DNA of 36,494 nucleotides from Planctomycetota bacterium (GTDB lineage Bacteria; Planctomycetota; Planctomycetia; Pirellulales; Pirellulaceae). Location of the stretch: assembly GCA_017303505.1 (NCBI GenBank), contig JAFLCP010000076.1, forward strand, positions 1 through 36,494, given 5' to 3'. The notes below the pieces were generated by a model. That model was not told where the DNA came from and searched no databases. It saw only the letters and a list, made by a program, of their open reading frames with translations. A program made the position numbers and the translations under genes. Positions 25,036-32,939 of the stretch are shown in pieces. Position 1 is the stretch's first letter. Each line of letters opens with the position of its first letter.

Positions 25036-25297
25036 GCTGACTTTACCCTATTCCCAGACTGGCATTTGCCCACTTCCCCATCTAAACCTCGCAGTAGCTT
25101 ACAGGGTATGCAAATCATTCTCAACGAGATAAATTCTGTATTTATGTGAACTAAAGAACACAAACGGGCGTATTAGCGTCGAAATATGCTCGGCTCTGAG
25201 GGGAAAGTGCCCCCAGATTAACACCTAAACGCTAGCCGATTTCTGTTTCAATTTTCGTACCTACTTCCATCGCCCAGAGAGAACTGGCACACGATCC

Positions 25298-26677
25298 ATG
25301 CGAATAAAACCCTCCATTTTTACCCCAGACTTTCAAACAGGTCTCCAGTCCCGAATTCGCCGATTCTCACGCTGGGGATTTTCGATCCTTTGTTTTGGAA
25401 GTTTGTTCTGCGGGGAAAGCCCTACTCGTGGCGATGAATGGCCAAACTGGCGCGGTCCAAGGTTCGATGGCACATCGCTGGAAACTCAAATCCCTGTCAG
25501 TTGGGACAAGGAAAAAAACGTCGCCTGGAAAGTCGCGTTGCCAGCCCCGGGCAATTCCTCACCGATTGTCATACAGAATCAGGTGATCATCACTCAGTCA
25601 GAAGGGGACGGAAAACAACGCTCGCTCATTTCTTACAGCGCCGAAGATGGCAAGCAACTTTGGAAGTACAGTTCCGAGGTTAAAGAACCAGAACCAACTC
25701 ACCCCACGAATCCTCACTGCGCTGGTTCGCCTGCATCCGATGGCAAACATGTAGTTGCCATCTTAGGGGCTGGTGGTGTCGTTTGTTGTGATCTTGATGG
25801 CAAGCTTCTTTGGAAGAAAGAACTGGGCACCCCAGAACATCTCTTCGGACAAGGTCCATCGCCCATCATTTGGGAAGATGTTTGCATTCTGAACTATGGT
25901 CCTGGGAAAGAACAATTCTTCATGGGAGTATCCATGAAAGATGGGAGTGAGTTGTGGAGAATTGATGTTCCGCAATCGACTGCCCCTAATCCTTTTGACC
26001 AACCGGGTGGCCCTCAACTTCCACCAGGCTCGACATTGCGAGATCCATTTGGGACCTGGGCGACTCCAATCATTCGCGAAGTGCAAGATCAGCCAACTGA
26101 AGTTCTCTTGAGCTTTCCTGACAAACTGATGGCCGTTGGGCCTCGCGATGGCAAGACGCTTTGGGAATGTGCCGGTAATGGTGCCCAAGTTTTGCCGTCC
26201 CCTGTCCATGATGGAACGCATATCGCTTGTCTCGGTGGCTCGGCATTTGTCGTCAAACCCGCAGGCCAAGGTGATCAAATTGCGAATCGGCTGTGGTATG
26301 AAGAAAACGACCGCCAGAGAATTGGTACTGGCATCATCTACAACGACAAAATTTATGTGGCCACGATGCAGGGTATTATCGAGTGCCTCAATCTGCAAAG
26401 TGGTGAACGGCTTTGGCATCGACGCATGAGCAAAGCTGGTTCTGGCGGTGGAACCTGGTCTTCCATCGTTCGAGGTGGTACCAAGCTCTATGCGATCGAC
26501 CAAGCGGGGACAACGCATGTTTATGCTTTGGAACCTGAGTTCTTGGAGATTTCGAGTAACGAACTGGGCGAATCGACTAACGCGACCCCTGCCATTTCAA
26601 ACGGTCGAATCTTCATCCGCACCGAAGGCCACCTATGGTGTATCAAGGATTCAGACTCGGGAGAACAAGGAACATAA
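25298..26677 (+). CDS. Secreted PQQ-like beta-propeller repeat protein
   Basis: 459 residues. A long N-terminus with a hydrophobic core (WGFSILCFGSLFCG) is followed at about 45 by DEWPNWRGPRFDGTS, the WPxWRGPxxxG entry motif of exported planctomycete PQQ-type propellers. Propeller blades are marked by recurring A-x-DGKxLW phrases: SAEDGKQLWKY, CDLDGKLLWKK, SMKDGSELWRI, GPRDGKTLWEC and NLQSGERLWHR. No dehydrogenase catalytic residues are obvious, so it may be a scaffold or sugar/polymer-binding protein and not an enzyme. It is monocistronic: a strong intrinsic terminator follows at 26732-26761. Confidence 0.9.
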   Translation: MRIKPSIFTPDFQTGLQSRIRRFSRWGFSILCFGSLFCGESPTRGDEWPNWRGPRFDGTSLETQIPVSWDKEKNVAWKVALPAPGNSSPIVIQNQVIITQSEGDGKQRSLISYSAEDGKQLWKYSSEVKEPEPTHPTNPHCAGSPASDGKHVVAILGAGGVVCCDLDGKLLWKKELGTPEHLFGQGPSPIIWEDVCILNYGPGKEQFFMGVSMKDGSELWRIDVPQSTAPNPFDQPGGPQLPPGSTLRDPFGTWATPIIREVQDQPTEVLLSFPDKLMAVGPRDGKTLWECAGNGAQVLPSPVHDGTHIACLGGSAFVVKPAGQGDQIANRLWYEENDRQRIGTGIIYNDKIYVATMQGIIECLNLQSGERLWHRRMSKAGSGGGTWSSIVRGGTKLYAIDQAGTTHVYALEPEFLEISSNELGESTNATPAISNGRIFIRTEGHLWCIKDSDSGEQGT

Positions 26678-26731
26678 AGGGGGCTTCGCCGTCAAAACCC
26701 TTACAATCGATTCAGCTTCCTTTCAAGTACG

Positions 26732-26761
26732 AGCCGAGGTTTTCCCAACCTCGGCTTTTTT
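26732..26761 (+). terminator. Rho-independent terminator
   Basis: A 10-bp perfect stem (AGCCGAGGTT 26732-26741, AACCTCGGCT 26747-26756) with loop TTCCC is followed directly by a run of six T (26756-26761). It lies 54 bases after the propeller gene and insulates it from the pseudopilin operon. Confidence 0.93.
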
Positions 26762-26855
26762 CGTTATTCAAAGCTACGTTTCGAATGGACGTGTAGCTCC
26801 TGAAGTCCGAAGTCGGCAACACTCGACTCCCTCTCCTTTTTTGGGTTTACTGGTG

Positions 26856-27347
26856 ATGAATCGCGATCGTACAGCTTTTACCATGCTGGAACTAATGATC
26901 TCGCTGACGATCATTGGTATCGTGAGCGCTGCTGCAATTCCCATTGTTCACGCGAGCATTCGAGGTCAACGCATTGAAGCCGCGTCTCGGCAGTTTATTG
27001 CCGAACTTCAACATTGCAGAAGCATCGCAATCAACGAGAATCGACGAATTCGCTTCACGCCGACCACCAACGCTCTTGCCTACCAACTGCAAAGATACAC
27101 TGCCTCGGGTACTCTAGCCTCAACGACTACGGTGAATCTGAGCACCACTGCTCAAACACCGGTCATCATTGACACGTTCTCTGCTCCTCCTAACACCTAC
27201 TTGGAAATAAATCATCGCGGCGAAATCAGCGCCCCCTCAGGCGATGTCAGCGGATTGACCGCAGGCAGCATTGCGAGAGTTGTATTTCGAAGTGGAGGTG
27301 TAACCAAAACCGTGCAGATATCTCCTTCCTTTACAGCCCTACCTTAA
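26856..27347 (+). CDS. GspH/FimT-like minor pseudopilin
   Basis: 163 residues. ATG 26856 is chosen because it gives a short basic leader (MNRDRTA) before a class III prepilin signal: cleavage is expected between Ala7 and Phe8, and FTMLELMISLTIIGIV has Glu at +5 of the mature protein. The usual residue before the cut is Gly; Ala is tolerated in some prepilins. The hydrophobic helix runs to about residue 30. The globular part (RQFIAELQHCRSIAINENRRI, then a beta-rich region with IDTFSAPPNTYLEINHRGEI) matches the GspH/FimT fold. It is the first of four consecutive pilin-like genes on this strand. Confidence 0.88.
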   Translation: MNRDRTAFTMLELMISLTIIGIVSAAAIPIVHASIRGQRIEAASRQFIAELQHCRSIAINENRRIRFTPTTNALAYQLQRYTASGTLASTTTVNLSTTAQTPVIIDTFSAPPNTYLEINHRGEISAPSGDVSGLTAGSIARVVFRSGGVTKTVQISPSFTALP

Positions 27348-27422
27348 CTCACTCTCTGTTTTTTGCTTAACACCGCTTCTTTCACGATCCAATCCGCACC
27401 AATGAAACGAAAGGCAGCTCGA

Positions 27423-28499
27423 ATGAAACGATCTCGATCCAGCATTTCGCTTCCTCGACGAAGCCGTCAAGGTACAACTTTGGTGGAACTGATGACTACC
27501 ATGGTCACCAGCGCGATTTTGGTCTCTGGCTTGACCGCGAGCATTTTGATTTCGCAAAAGTCTCTACAACTCACAACATCTCAGCAGCAGGGAGCCCTTC
27601 AGCAACGGCAATCAATTGAGCAACTTCGAACCGATTTGCGGGAAGCCCTGACGCTTGAATCATCCACTCCTACGACCCTCACGCTCACCGTCCCAGACAG
27701 AAACAGCGACTCACAACCTGAAACCATCATATACAACTTTCCAAGTGATAATTCAGCATCGGTATCCCGATTAGCCAACAGCGTGACGACTCCATTTTCC
27801 ATGGGGACTCTAACTCGGACAACGCAGCCAAGTTTTTCCGTTCCATCAACCACACCGACAACCACACCAGTGTTGCAACTGTCGGGTTATTCCTCGGCAT
27901 TGTCGAGCGCTGCGACGACGACACTCGCTATTCCAGCCCCACCCAACACGCTTGCGGGTGACTTACTTGTGTTGGTGTTAGCAAGCGATAATTCCTCAGG
28001 TACTCTGACATTTTCTTCCGGAACATGGACAAACTTAATCGACAGAACCGCTTCGCCTTTGCAATTGAGAGTTTGGCACAGACTCGCTGTGGCGGATGAA
28101 ACGAGTATCTTGACCGTAACGTCCAGCGTGTCTGTTCGAATGTCAGCAACCGTGCTGCGAATCAGTAATCACAACGGAACGATTGTCGCTCATACTTCCA
28201 CATCGTCGGGCACTAGCAGTTCCCCTACTTCCGTCGGCTGTGCTTCGACCAGCAACAACATGCTCGTTTTTCGTGTACTCGCCGCGAAGGACAATAGCTA
28301 TATCCCCGACTTCACAGGGCTTTCGAACAACAATACCGTCATCATGCGATCAGGAGATACATCGAGCAGTGCTGTCACAATCGGAGTTGGTTATCGAAAA
28401 GTGCCGACTCCAACAGCAAGTTCCACCACGAATTTCATCCTCACGAATTCGGAATCGTTTATTACTGGCAGTTTTGCAGTTGGAACGGAGGGAATCTGA
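27423..28499 (+). CDS. GspJ/PilW-like minor pseudopilin with extra C-terminal beta domain
   Basis: 358 residues from ATG 27423, backed by AAAGG (27410-27414) eight bases upstream; ATG 27402 is an alternative. The prepilin site is RQG/TTLVELM with Gly at -1 and Glu at +5, then a hydrophobic helix (TTMVTSAILVSGLTASILI). The first 130 residues look like an ordinary minor pseudopilin (QQRQSIEQLRTDLREAL). After a Thr/Pro-rich linker, residues about 150-358 form a Ser/Thr-rich beta domain containing AGDLLVLVLASDN, GTWTNLIDRTASPLQLRVWHR and SATVLRISNHNG. That pattern resembles a jelly-roll-type domain of phage tail and adhesin-like proteins (from memory). The fusion is unusual for a pseudopilin. Confidence 0.82.
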   Translation: MKRSRSSISLPRRSRQGTTLVELMTTMVTSAILVSGLTASILISQKSLQLTTSQQQGALQQRQSIEQLRTDLREALTLESSTPTTLTLTVPDRNSDSQPETIIYNFPSDNSASVSRLANSVTTPFSMGTLTRTTQPSFSVPSTTPTTTPVLQLSGYSSALSSAATTTLAIPAPPNTLAGDLLVLVLASDNSSGTLTFSSGTWTNLIDRTASPLQLRVWHRLAVADETSILTVTSSVSVRMSATVLRISNHNGTIVAHTSTSSGTSSSPTSVGCASTSNNMLVFRVLAAKDNSYIPDFTGLSNNNTVIMRSGDTSSSAVTIGVGYRKVPTPTASSTTNFILTNSESFITGSFAVGTEGI

Positions 28500-28501
28500 G
28501 T

Positions 28502-29218
28502 ATGACCGCAATATCGCCGCGTTCTGATACAATACGGCACGTCACACGTACAATTGTACGTCAAAAGAACGTTCGACGCTCAGCCTTCAACATGCTGGAA
28601 ACGGTCGTCTCTATCACCCTGGTTTCTCTGCTCTTGGTAGGGAGTTTAAATACTCTAGCCTTTTCGACGGCAACCACAGCTCGAGACTTGGATGGTCTGC
28701 GTGCTCTCGGATTGGCGGAGCAGTTGTTTTCCGAAATCTCAGCCCTGAATTACACCGACCCTATCGAAACGACGACTACCTTTGGACGTGAACCTGGAGA
28801 AACATCGACTACCGTGCGGACCGATTGGGATGATGTCGATGACTACAACGGACTCAAAGAAAGCACGCTACGCTATCGAGATGGGACAGCGATCCCGGGG
28901 GTAACCGGGTGGAGTCGACAAGTGACGGTAACGGGCGTAGTCCCCTCGACCTTAGCTAGTTCGACCTACATCACGGGGCCTTTGCGACTTGTAACCATCA
29001 TTATGGAAAAATCGGGTGGCAGAACTTACACATTTCGTTTCTTCGTTTCACGAGATGGCTTCCGAACTCCACCAAGTTTGGCCCCCACTATTCAACCGAA
29101 TTATGAAACGCAGTGGCAGTTGGGGAATCGCAATTACTACTGGGGAGTTCCTCTCAGAAATATGCCTCCGCCAACCATCGACTCAGCAATCCCAGCCCCA
29201 CCACCGAAGGCTTTATGA
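28502..29218 (+). CDS. GspI/PilV-like minor pseudopilin
   Basis: 238 residues. A 28-residue basic leader precedes RRSA/FNMLETVVSITLVSLLLVG: Ala at -1, Glu at +5, then the hydrophobic helix. The long leader is typical of planctomycete prepilins. The globular part includes TARDLDGLRALGLAEQLFSEI, similar to GspI/PilV, and a later beta-rich region (RLVTIIMEKSGGRTYTFRFFV). It starts two bases after the previous stop codon and its stop overlaps the next start by four bases (ATGA, 29215-29218), so translation is coupled. It is likely one of the initiating tip subunits of a type II secretion or type IV pilus-like fibre. Confidence 0.85.
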   Translation: MTAISPRSDTIRHVTRTIVRQKNVRRSAFNMLETVVSITLVSLLLVGSLNTLAFSTATTARDLDGLRALGLAEQLFSEISALNYTDPIETTTTFGREPGETSTTVRTDWDDVDDYNGLKESTLRYRDGTAIPGVTGWSRQVTVTGVVPSTLASSTYITGPLRLVTIIMEKSGGRTYTFRFFVSRDGFRTPPSLAPTIQPNYETQWQLGNRNYYWGVPLRNMPPPTIDSAIPAPPPKAL

Positions 29219-30540
29219 TCACCATCGATAATCATCCGATTCGCAAATTGCGAGCACGTCGTCAACGACATCGACGTCGACAGGGATATGTCTACATCGT
29301 TGTGATCATGACCGCCATAATAGTTTCTGCGCTGGCTATGTCATCGGTTTGGATTGCACGCAAGCACTCGTTGGAGCAAACGGCTGCTGACGAAGCCTAC
29401 GAGTTGGCGAGCGCAGCTGATTCGGCGATTGAACTCGCTTTAGCTAGAATTGCCGCCGATGCTAATTGGCGGACGACACATGTGCACAATACCGAATATG
29501 GCCCCTTCGCTTTAGGAGATGTTTCGCTCTATTATCGCTTACTTGATCCATCGAACGATATTGGAAATGGTCGCTTGCGCGATGTTACCGTGATTGGAAT
29601 TGCCAAAAGAGGATCGGCAAGTTGCGCGGCGCAGGTCACAGCAACTCCTGCTGGGGAAGCCTTAACATTTCTCAACTATGCAGCTTCGGTTTACGGTAAC
29701 ATCGATATGCCCTATCGGACCACCTGGACGACGACTGGCGCAGTCTATTCCATGGGTAATATCGTGCTCGACTATCAGTCCTCGATTTCAGGTACAGCGC
29801 ATGCGAAGAACCAGATAACCGTAAACAGCGGCGCCTACATTCGCGGTACCAGTGCCACGAACCAGCCTACAATTTCAGTGGGTAACCAGTCCTTGATCGA
29901 GCGGTACATTGCGGAAGCCACGAGCATTTCCGTCAGTAGCCTTCCGATTTCGTCTGGCCGCCGAAAATTCACAAACTGTCTTTTGTCACCAAATCACAAT
30001 CCGTTCGGTACAGAATTAAACCCCAAGGGTGTTTATGAAATCAACTTGAACGGCGCTAATTTGGACATCTCAAATTGCCGAATCCTCGGAACGCTAATAC
30101 TTCGCAATCTTGGTAGCGATTGTCGCATTTGGACCAACGTCTTAGCGCAACCTGCCGTCACCAATTATCCATCACTATACGTGGACGGTGATATTGAATT
30201 TGAGTCGCGGTGGGGCAACTTTACGGAAGCCGATATCGGCGTCAATTTAAATCCGACCGGCGCACCGTATCAAGGCCAGACGAATTCTACGCAAACGGAC
30301 ATTTACCCCGCTCGGATCGAGGGCATCTACTATTGCCGAGGAGAAACGGAATTCAATGCCAATGCACAAGTGGACGTACAAGGCGTCTTCTACTCCATAT
30401 CGTTACTAGCAAGCCAAACTCAAACTTCCCTGCGTGTTACCTACAATAGCGACATAGCGGCTAATCCACCTCCCGGATTCCGCCAGGATACGATTATGCG
30501 CCCCGTGCAGGGAACCTACCGTCGTATTGCGACCCCCTGA
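29215..30540 (+). CDS. GspK/PilX-like minor pilin with right-handed beta-rich ectodomain
   Basis: 441 residues from ATG 29215, overlapping the previous stop by four bases. A strongly basic leader (RKLRARRQRHRRRQG) precedes a helix, YVYIVVIMTAIIVSALAMSSVW. Glu is absent at +5, as in GspK and PilX proteins that cap the pilin complex. The following helix (ADEAYELASAADSAIELALARI) is also typical. The large ectodomain reads as successive beta rungs (TTTGAVYSMGNIVLDYQSS, then SGTAHAKNQITVNSGAYIRGTS, then SNCRILGTLILRNLGSDC), suggesting a bactofilin- or beta-helix-like shape. It is the last gene of the operon. Confidence 0.82.
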   Translation: MITIDNHPIRKLRARRQRHRRRQGYVYIVVIMTAIIVSALAMSSVWIARKHSLEQTAADEAYELASAADSAIELALARIAADANWRTTHVHNTEYGPFALGDVSLYYRLLDPSNDIGNGRLRDVTVIGIAKRGSASCAAQVTATPAGEALTFLNYAASVYGNIDMPYRTTWTTTGAVYSMGNIVLDYQSSISGTAHAKNQITVNSGAYIRGTSATNQPTISVGNQSLIERYIAEATSISVSSLPISSGRRKFTNCLLSPNHNPFGTELNPKGVYEINLNGANLDISNCRILGTLILRNLGSDCRIWTNVLAQPAVTNYPSLYVDGDIEFESRWGNFTEADIGVNLNPTGAPYQGQTNSTQTDIYPARIEGIYYCRGETEFNANAQVDVQGVFYSISLLASQTQTSLRVTYNSDIAANPPPGFRQDTIMRPVQGTYRRIATP

Positions 30541-30570
30541 CGGCCATTTGTTGGGGCATTTCATAGCGAG

Positions 30571-30597
30571 CCCTCTCCAATTATCCTATGGGGAGGG
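30571..30597 (+). terminator. Terminator-like hairpin after pseudopilin operon
   Basis: CCCTCTCC (30571-30578) pairs with GGGGAGGG (30590-30597), including one G-T pair; loop of 11. It is followed by TTTAAC, a short T-run. It lies 30 bases past the stop codon of the last pilin gene and before the peptidase gene. Confidence 0.6.
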
Positions 30598-30655
30598 TTT
30601 AACTACTCCATGCGCTTGTTCTTGTGCTTTTTTTCTGAATCGGAGCTGCTTCGAT

Positions 30656-32830
30656 ATGACGATTCGCTTCAGTCGGACTTCCCACTTTTGGATTTCCGCT
30701 ACCCTAGTCGCCAACCTTTTTTTCACAACATCTCCCTCGCTAACAAACGCCGATGAAGGCATGATTCCAGTCAGTTCTCTCAACCAAATCGATCTTAAAG
30801 CTCGCGGTATTGAACTAACTGCCGAAGAGCTCTTCAATGCACAATCCGTCAGCTTAGTGGATGGAATCTGTCGAGTTAATGGATGCACCGGTTCCTTTGT
30901 TTCCGACCAAGGCCTCATCATCACCAATCATCATTGCGCTTTTGATGCCATACAGAAAGCCAGTACTGCTGAACGTGATTTACTGACACATGGCTTTATG
31001 GCGGCCAATCTCAAAGAAGAGATTCCTGCCCCCGGGTACACGGTTCGCGTCACCGAAGACTCCATTGATGTATCCGATAAAGTACTCGCTGCAGTTAATG
31101 ACAAAATGACGGGTGCGGAACGCGCCAAAGCCATCGAACAACGCCGCAAAGAACTTGAGATTCAAGCCGAAAAGGAACACATGGGCTTGCGAGCTGAAGT
31201 CGCCGAAATGTTCGCCGGGAAATCTTACTATTTGTTTCTTTATACCTACCTAAAAGATGTTCGCCTTGTCTTTGCTCCGCCAGCTTCTGTCGGAAACTTT
31301 GGTGGCGAAGTCGACAATTGGGAATGGCCTCGGCATACGGGCGATTTCTCGTTTATGCGGGCTTACACATCACCCGATGGAAAGTCGGCAACCTATTCGC
31401 CTGAGAATGTTCCCTATCAGCCAAAACGAGTTATCAAAGTTAATCCCGCTGGCGTATTGGAAAACGATGCCGTCTTCTTACTCGGCTATCCTGGCAGAAC
31501 GGTACGTCATCAAACTGCGAGCTTTCTTCAATATGAACGAGATTTGCGGCTACCGACGATCGTCGAGCTTTATCGATGGCAAATCAGCGTCATGAACACC
31601 GCAGGTGAAAACGATCGGGCTGTGGCCATCAAACACGCAACGCGTACAAAATCTTTGGCCAACGTTGAAAAACGATCTCGAGGGCAATTGCAAGGTATTG
31701 GTCGAGCGAAAATCGTCGAACAAAAAATCGCTGAAGAAGAAGCGATGCAAAAATTTATTGATGCCGATCCAGCCCGTAAAGCCAAGTATGGCGAAACACT
31801 TTCCAACATTGCCAAGATTTACCAAGAGATCTCCACAGCAGCACCGTTGGAATTGAATCTCAATGAGCTCCGCTCTGCTTGTCGAGCCGCCTCGTACGCT
31901 TGGTTCATTGTCGATGCTGCTTATGAACGACAAAAGGGAGACATCGATCGCGAACAACCTTACATGGAACGCAATTGGGAACAATCGCTTGCAAGCCTTA
32001 AGGTGTCGCATAGCGATTGGCATCGCCCCACCGATGCCATCATGCTCGCTGGCATGTTGGATCGCCTCAAACGAACCCCGAAATCCAATGAAGTCGCTCC
32101 CTTGCAGACCATTCTCGCCGGTAACGACCTGTTTGCCATCTCTGAAGATATGATGACCGCTACTAAGTTAGGCGATTGGGCCTTCGTCGATGCTTGCCTC
32201 AAAAGCACGCCCGACCAACTCAAAAAAGTCGATGATCCACTTCTCAAGTTGGTACTAGATCTCTATCCAACCTATCTTCGAATTCGTGAAAAAAACAAAG
32301 AACGCGAAGGTCGTTTAAGCCAGCTCTCTGGGGACCTCATCGATATCAAGCGTCTCTTTTTGGCCAATCAATTTGTGCCAGATGCGAATGCAACTTTACG
32401 CTTCACCTCGGGGCATGTAAAGCAATACACTCCGGCAGATGCTGTGATCAAACGTCCGATCTCGACGCTGCAAGGTGTTATCGAAAAGACAACCGGCGTC
32501 GATCCCTTTATCACCCCAGAACCACTCCTTAAAAAATACGCTGCCAAAGAATTTGGTCCCTATTTACATCCCGAGCTTAAGCAAGTCCCCGTAGCCATTC
32601 TCTATGATACCGACACAACAGGAGGTAACTCGGGAAGCCCAGTTTTGAATGCCAAGGGAGAGCTTGTCGGTGTAAACTTTGACCGTTGCTTTGAAGCCAC
32701 CATCAATGACTTTGCCTGGAACGCAGATTACAGTCGATCCATTGGAGTTGACATCCGCTACGTCCTATGGATCACGGGCATCGTCTACGGTGCCGATCAT
32801 CTAATGAAAGAAATGGGCGTAAACCAATAA
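30656..32830 (+). CDS. S46 family dipeptidyl-peptidase (DPP7/DPP11-like)
   Basis: 724 residues from ATG 30656, with GGAG at 30642-30645 upstream. A signal peptide (FWISATLVANLFFTTSPSLTNA) directs it to the periplasm. S46 enzymes are chymotrypsin-fold dipeptidyl-peptidases with a helical lid. The triad is visible: His93 in TNHHC, Asp230 in WPRHTGDFSF, Ser659 in TGGNSGSPV. Spacing nearly equals that of Porphyromonas gingivalis DPP11 (85, 227, 655). Arg677 lies 18 residues after the Ser, the place of DPP11 Arg673, which selects Asp/Glu at P1; DPP7 has Gly there. An acidic-specific DPP11-type activity is therefore predicted. A strong terminator follows at 32864-32901. Confidence 0.95.
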   Translation: MTIRFSRTSHFWISATLVANLFFTTSPSLTNADEGMIPVSSLNQIDLKARGIELTAEELFNAQSVSLVDGICRVNGCTGSFVSDQGLIITNHHCAFDAIQKASTAERDLLTHGFMAANLKEEIPAPGYTVRVTEDSIDVSDKVLAAVNDKMTGAERAKAIEQRRKELEIQAEKEHMGLRAEVAEMFAGKSYYLFLYTYLKDVRLVFAPPASVGNFGGEVDNWEWPRHTGDFSFMRAYTSPDGKSATYSPENVPYQPKRVIKVNPAGVLENDAVFLLGYPGRTVRHQTASFLQYERDLRLPTIVELYRWQISVMNTAGENDRAVAIKHATRTKSLANVEKRSRGQLQGIGRAKIVEQKIAEEEAMQKFIDADPARKAKYGETLSNIAKIYQEISTAAPLELNLNELRSACRAASYAWFIVDAAYERQKGDIDREQPYMERNWEQSLASLKVSHSDWHRPTDAIMLAGMLDRLKRTPKSNEVAPLQTILAGNDLFAISEDMMTATKLGDWAFVDACLKSTPDQLKKVDDPLLKLVLDLYPTYLRIREKNKEREGRLSQLSGDLIDIKRLFLANQFVPDANATLRFTSGHVKQYTPADAVIKRPISTLQGVIEKTTGVDPFITPEPLLKKYAAKEFGPYLHPELKQVPVAILYDTDTTGGNSGSPVLNAKGELVGVNFDRCFEATINDFAWNADYSRSIGVDIRYVLWITGIVYGADHLMKEMGVNQ

Positions 32831-32863
32831 CTCCTAGTCCGAAGCGCTAAAACGGCGAACTCG

Positions 32864-32901
32864 TAAGCTGTCACATTCCAGTGTGAATGTGACAGCTTTT
32901 T
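32864..32901 (+). terminator. Rho-independent terminator after S46 peptidase gene
   Basis: Perfect 14-bp stem: 32864-32877 (AAGCTGTCACATTC) with 32884-32897 (GAATGTGACAGCTT), loop CAGTGT, then a T-run to 32901. It lies 33 bases past the stop codon. On the other strand the hairpin has only a short T-run, but it may also help stop transcription from the convergent surface-protein gene. Confidence 0.94.
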
Positions 32902-32939
32902 TCGTTGCCGTAAGGCATCAGATGTGCTCAGTCAGTGCC

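Noticed and set aside
25763..26518. 251-codon antisense frame in the PQQ-like propeller gene
   Set aside because: The sense strand encodes regular propeller repeats; the antisense product has no family features.
26448..26855. In-frame N-terminal extension of the GspH-like pseudopilin
   Set aside because: It overlaps the propeller gene and runs through a strong intrinsic terminator; the prepilin leader begins at 26856.
28546..28561. Perfect 16-bp palindrome ACGTACAATTGTACGT inside the GspI-like gene
   Set aside because: A 16-bp perfect palindrome is expected about 0.5 times by chance in a window of this size, and it lies within coding sequence; not enough to call an operator.
29113..29214. 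In-frame extension of the GspK/PilX-like gene
   Set aside because: It overlaps the preceding pseudopilin gene, while ATG 29215 gives a coupled ATGA junction and a proper basic leader.
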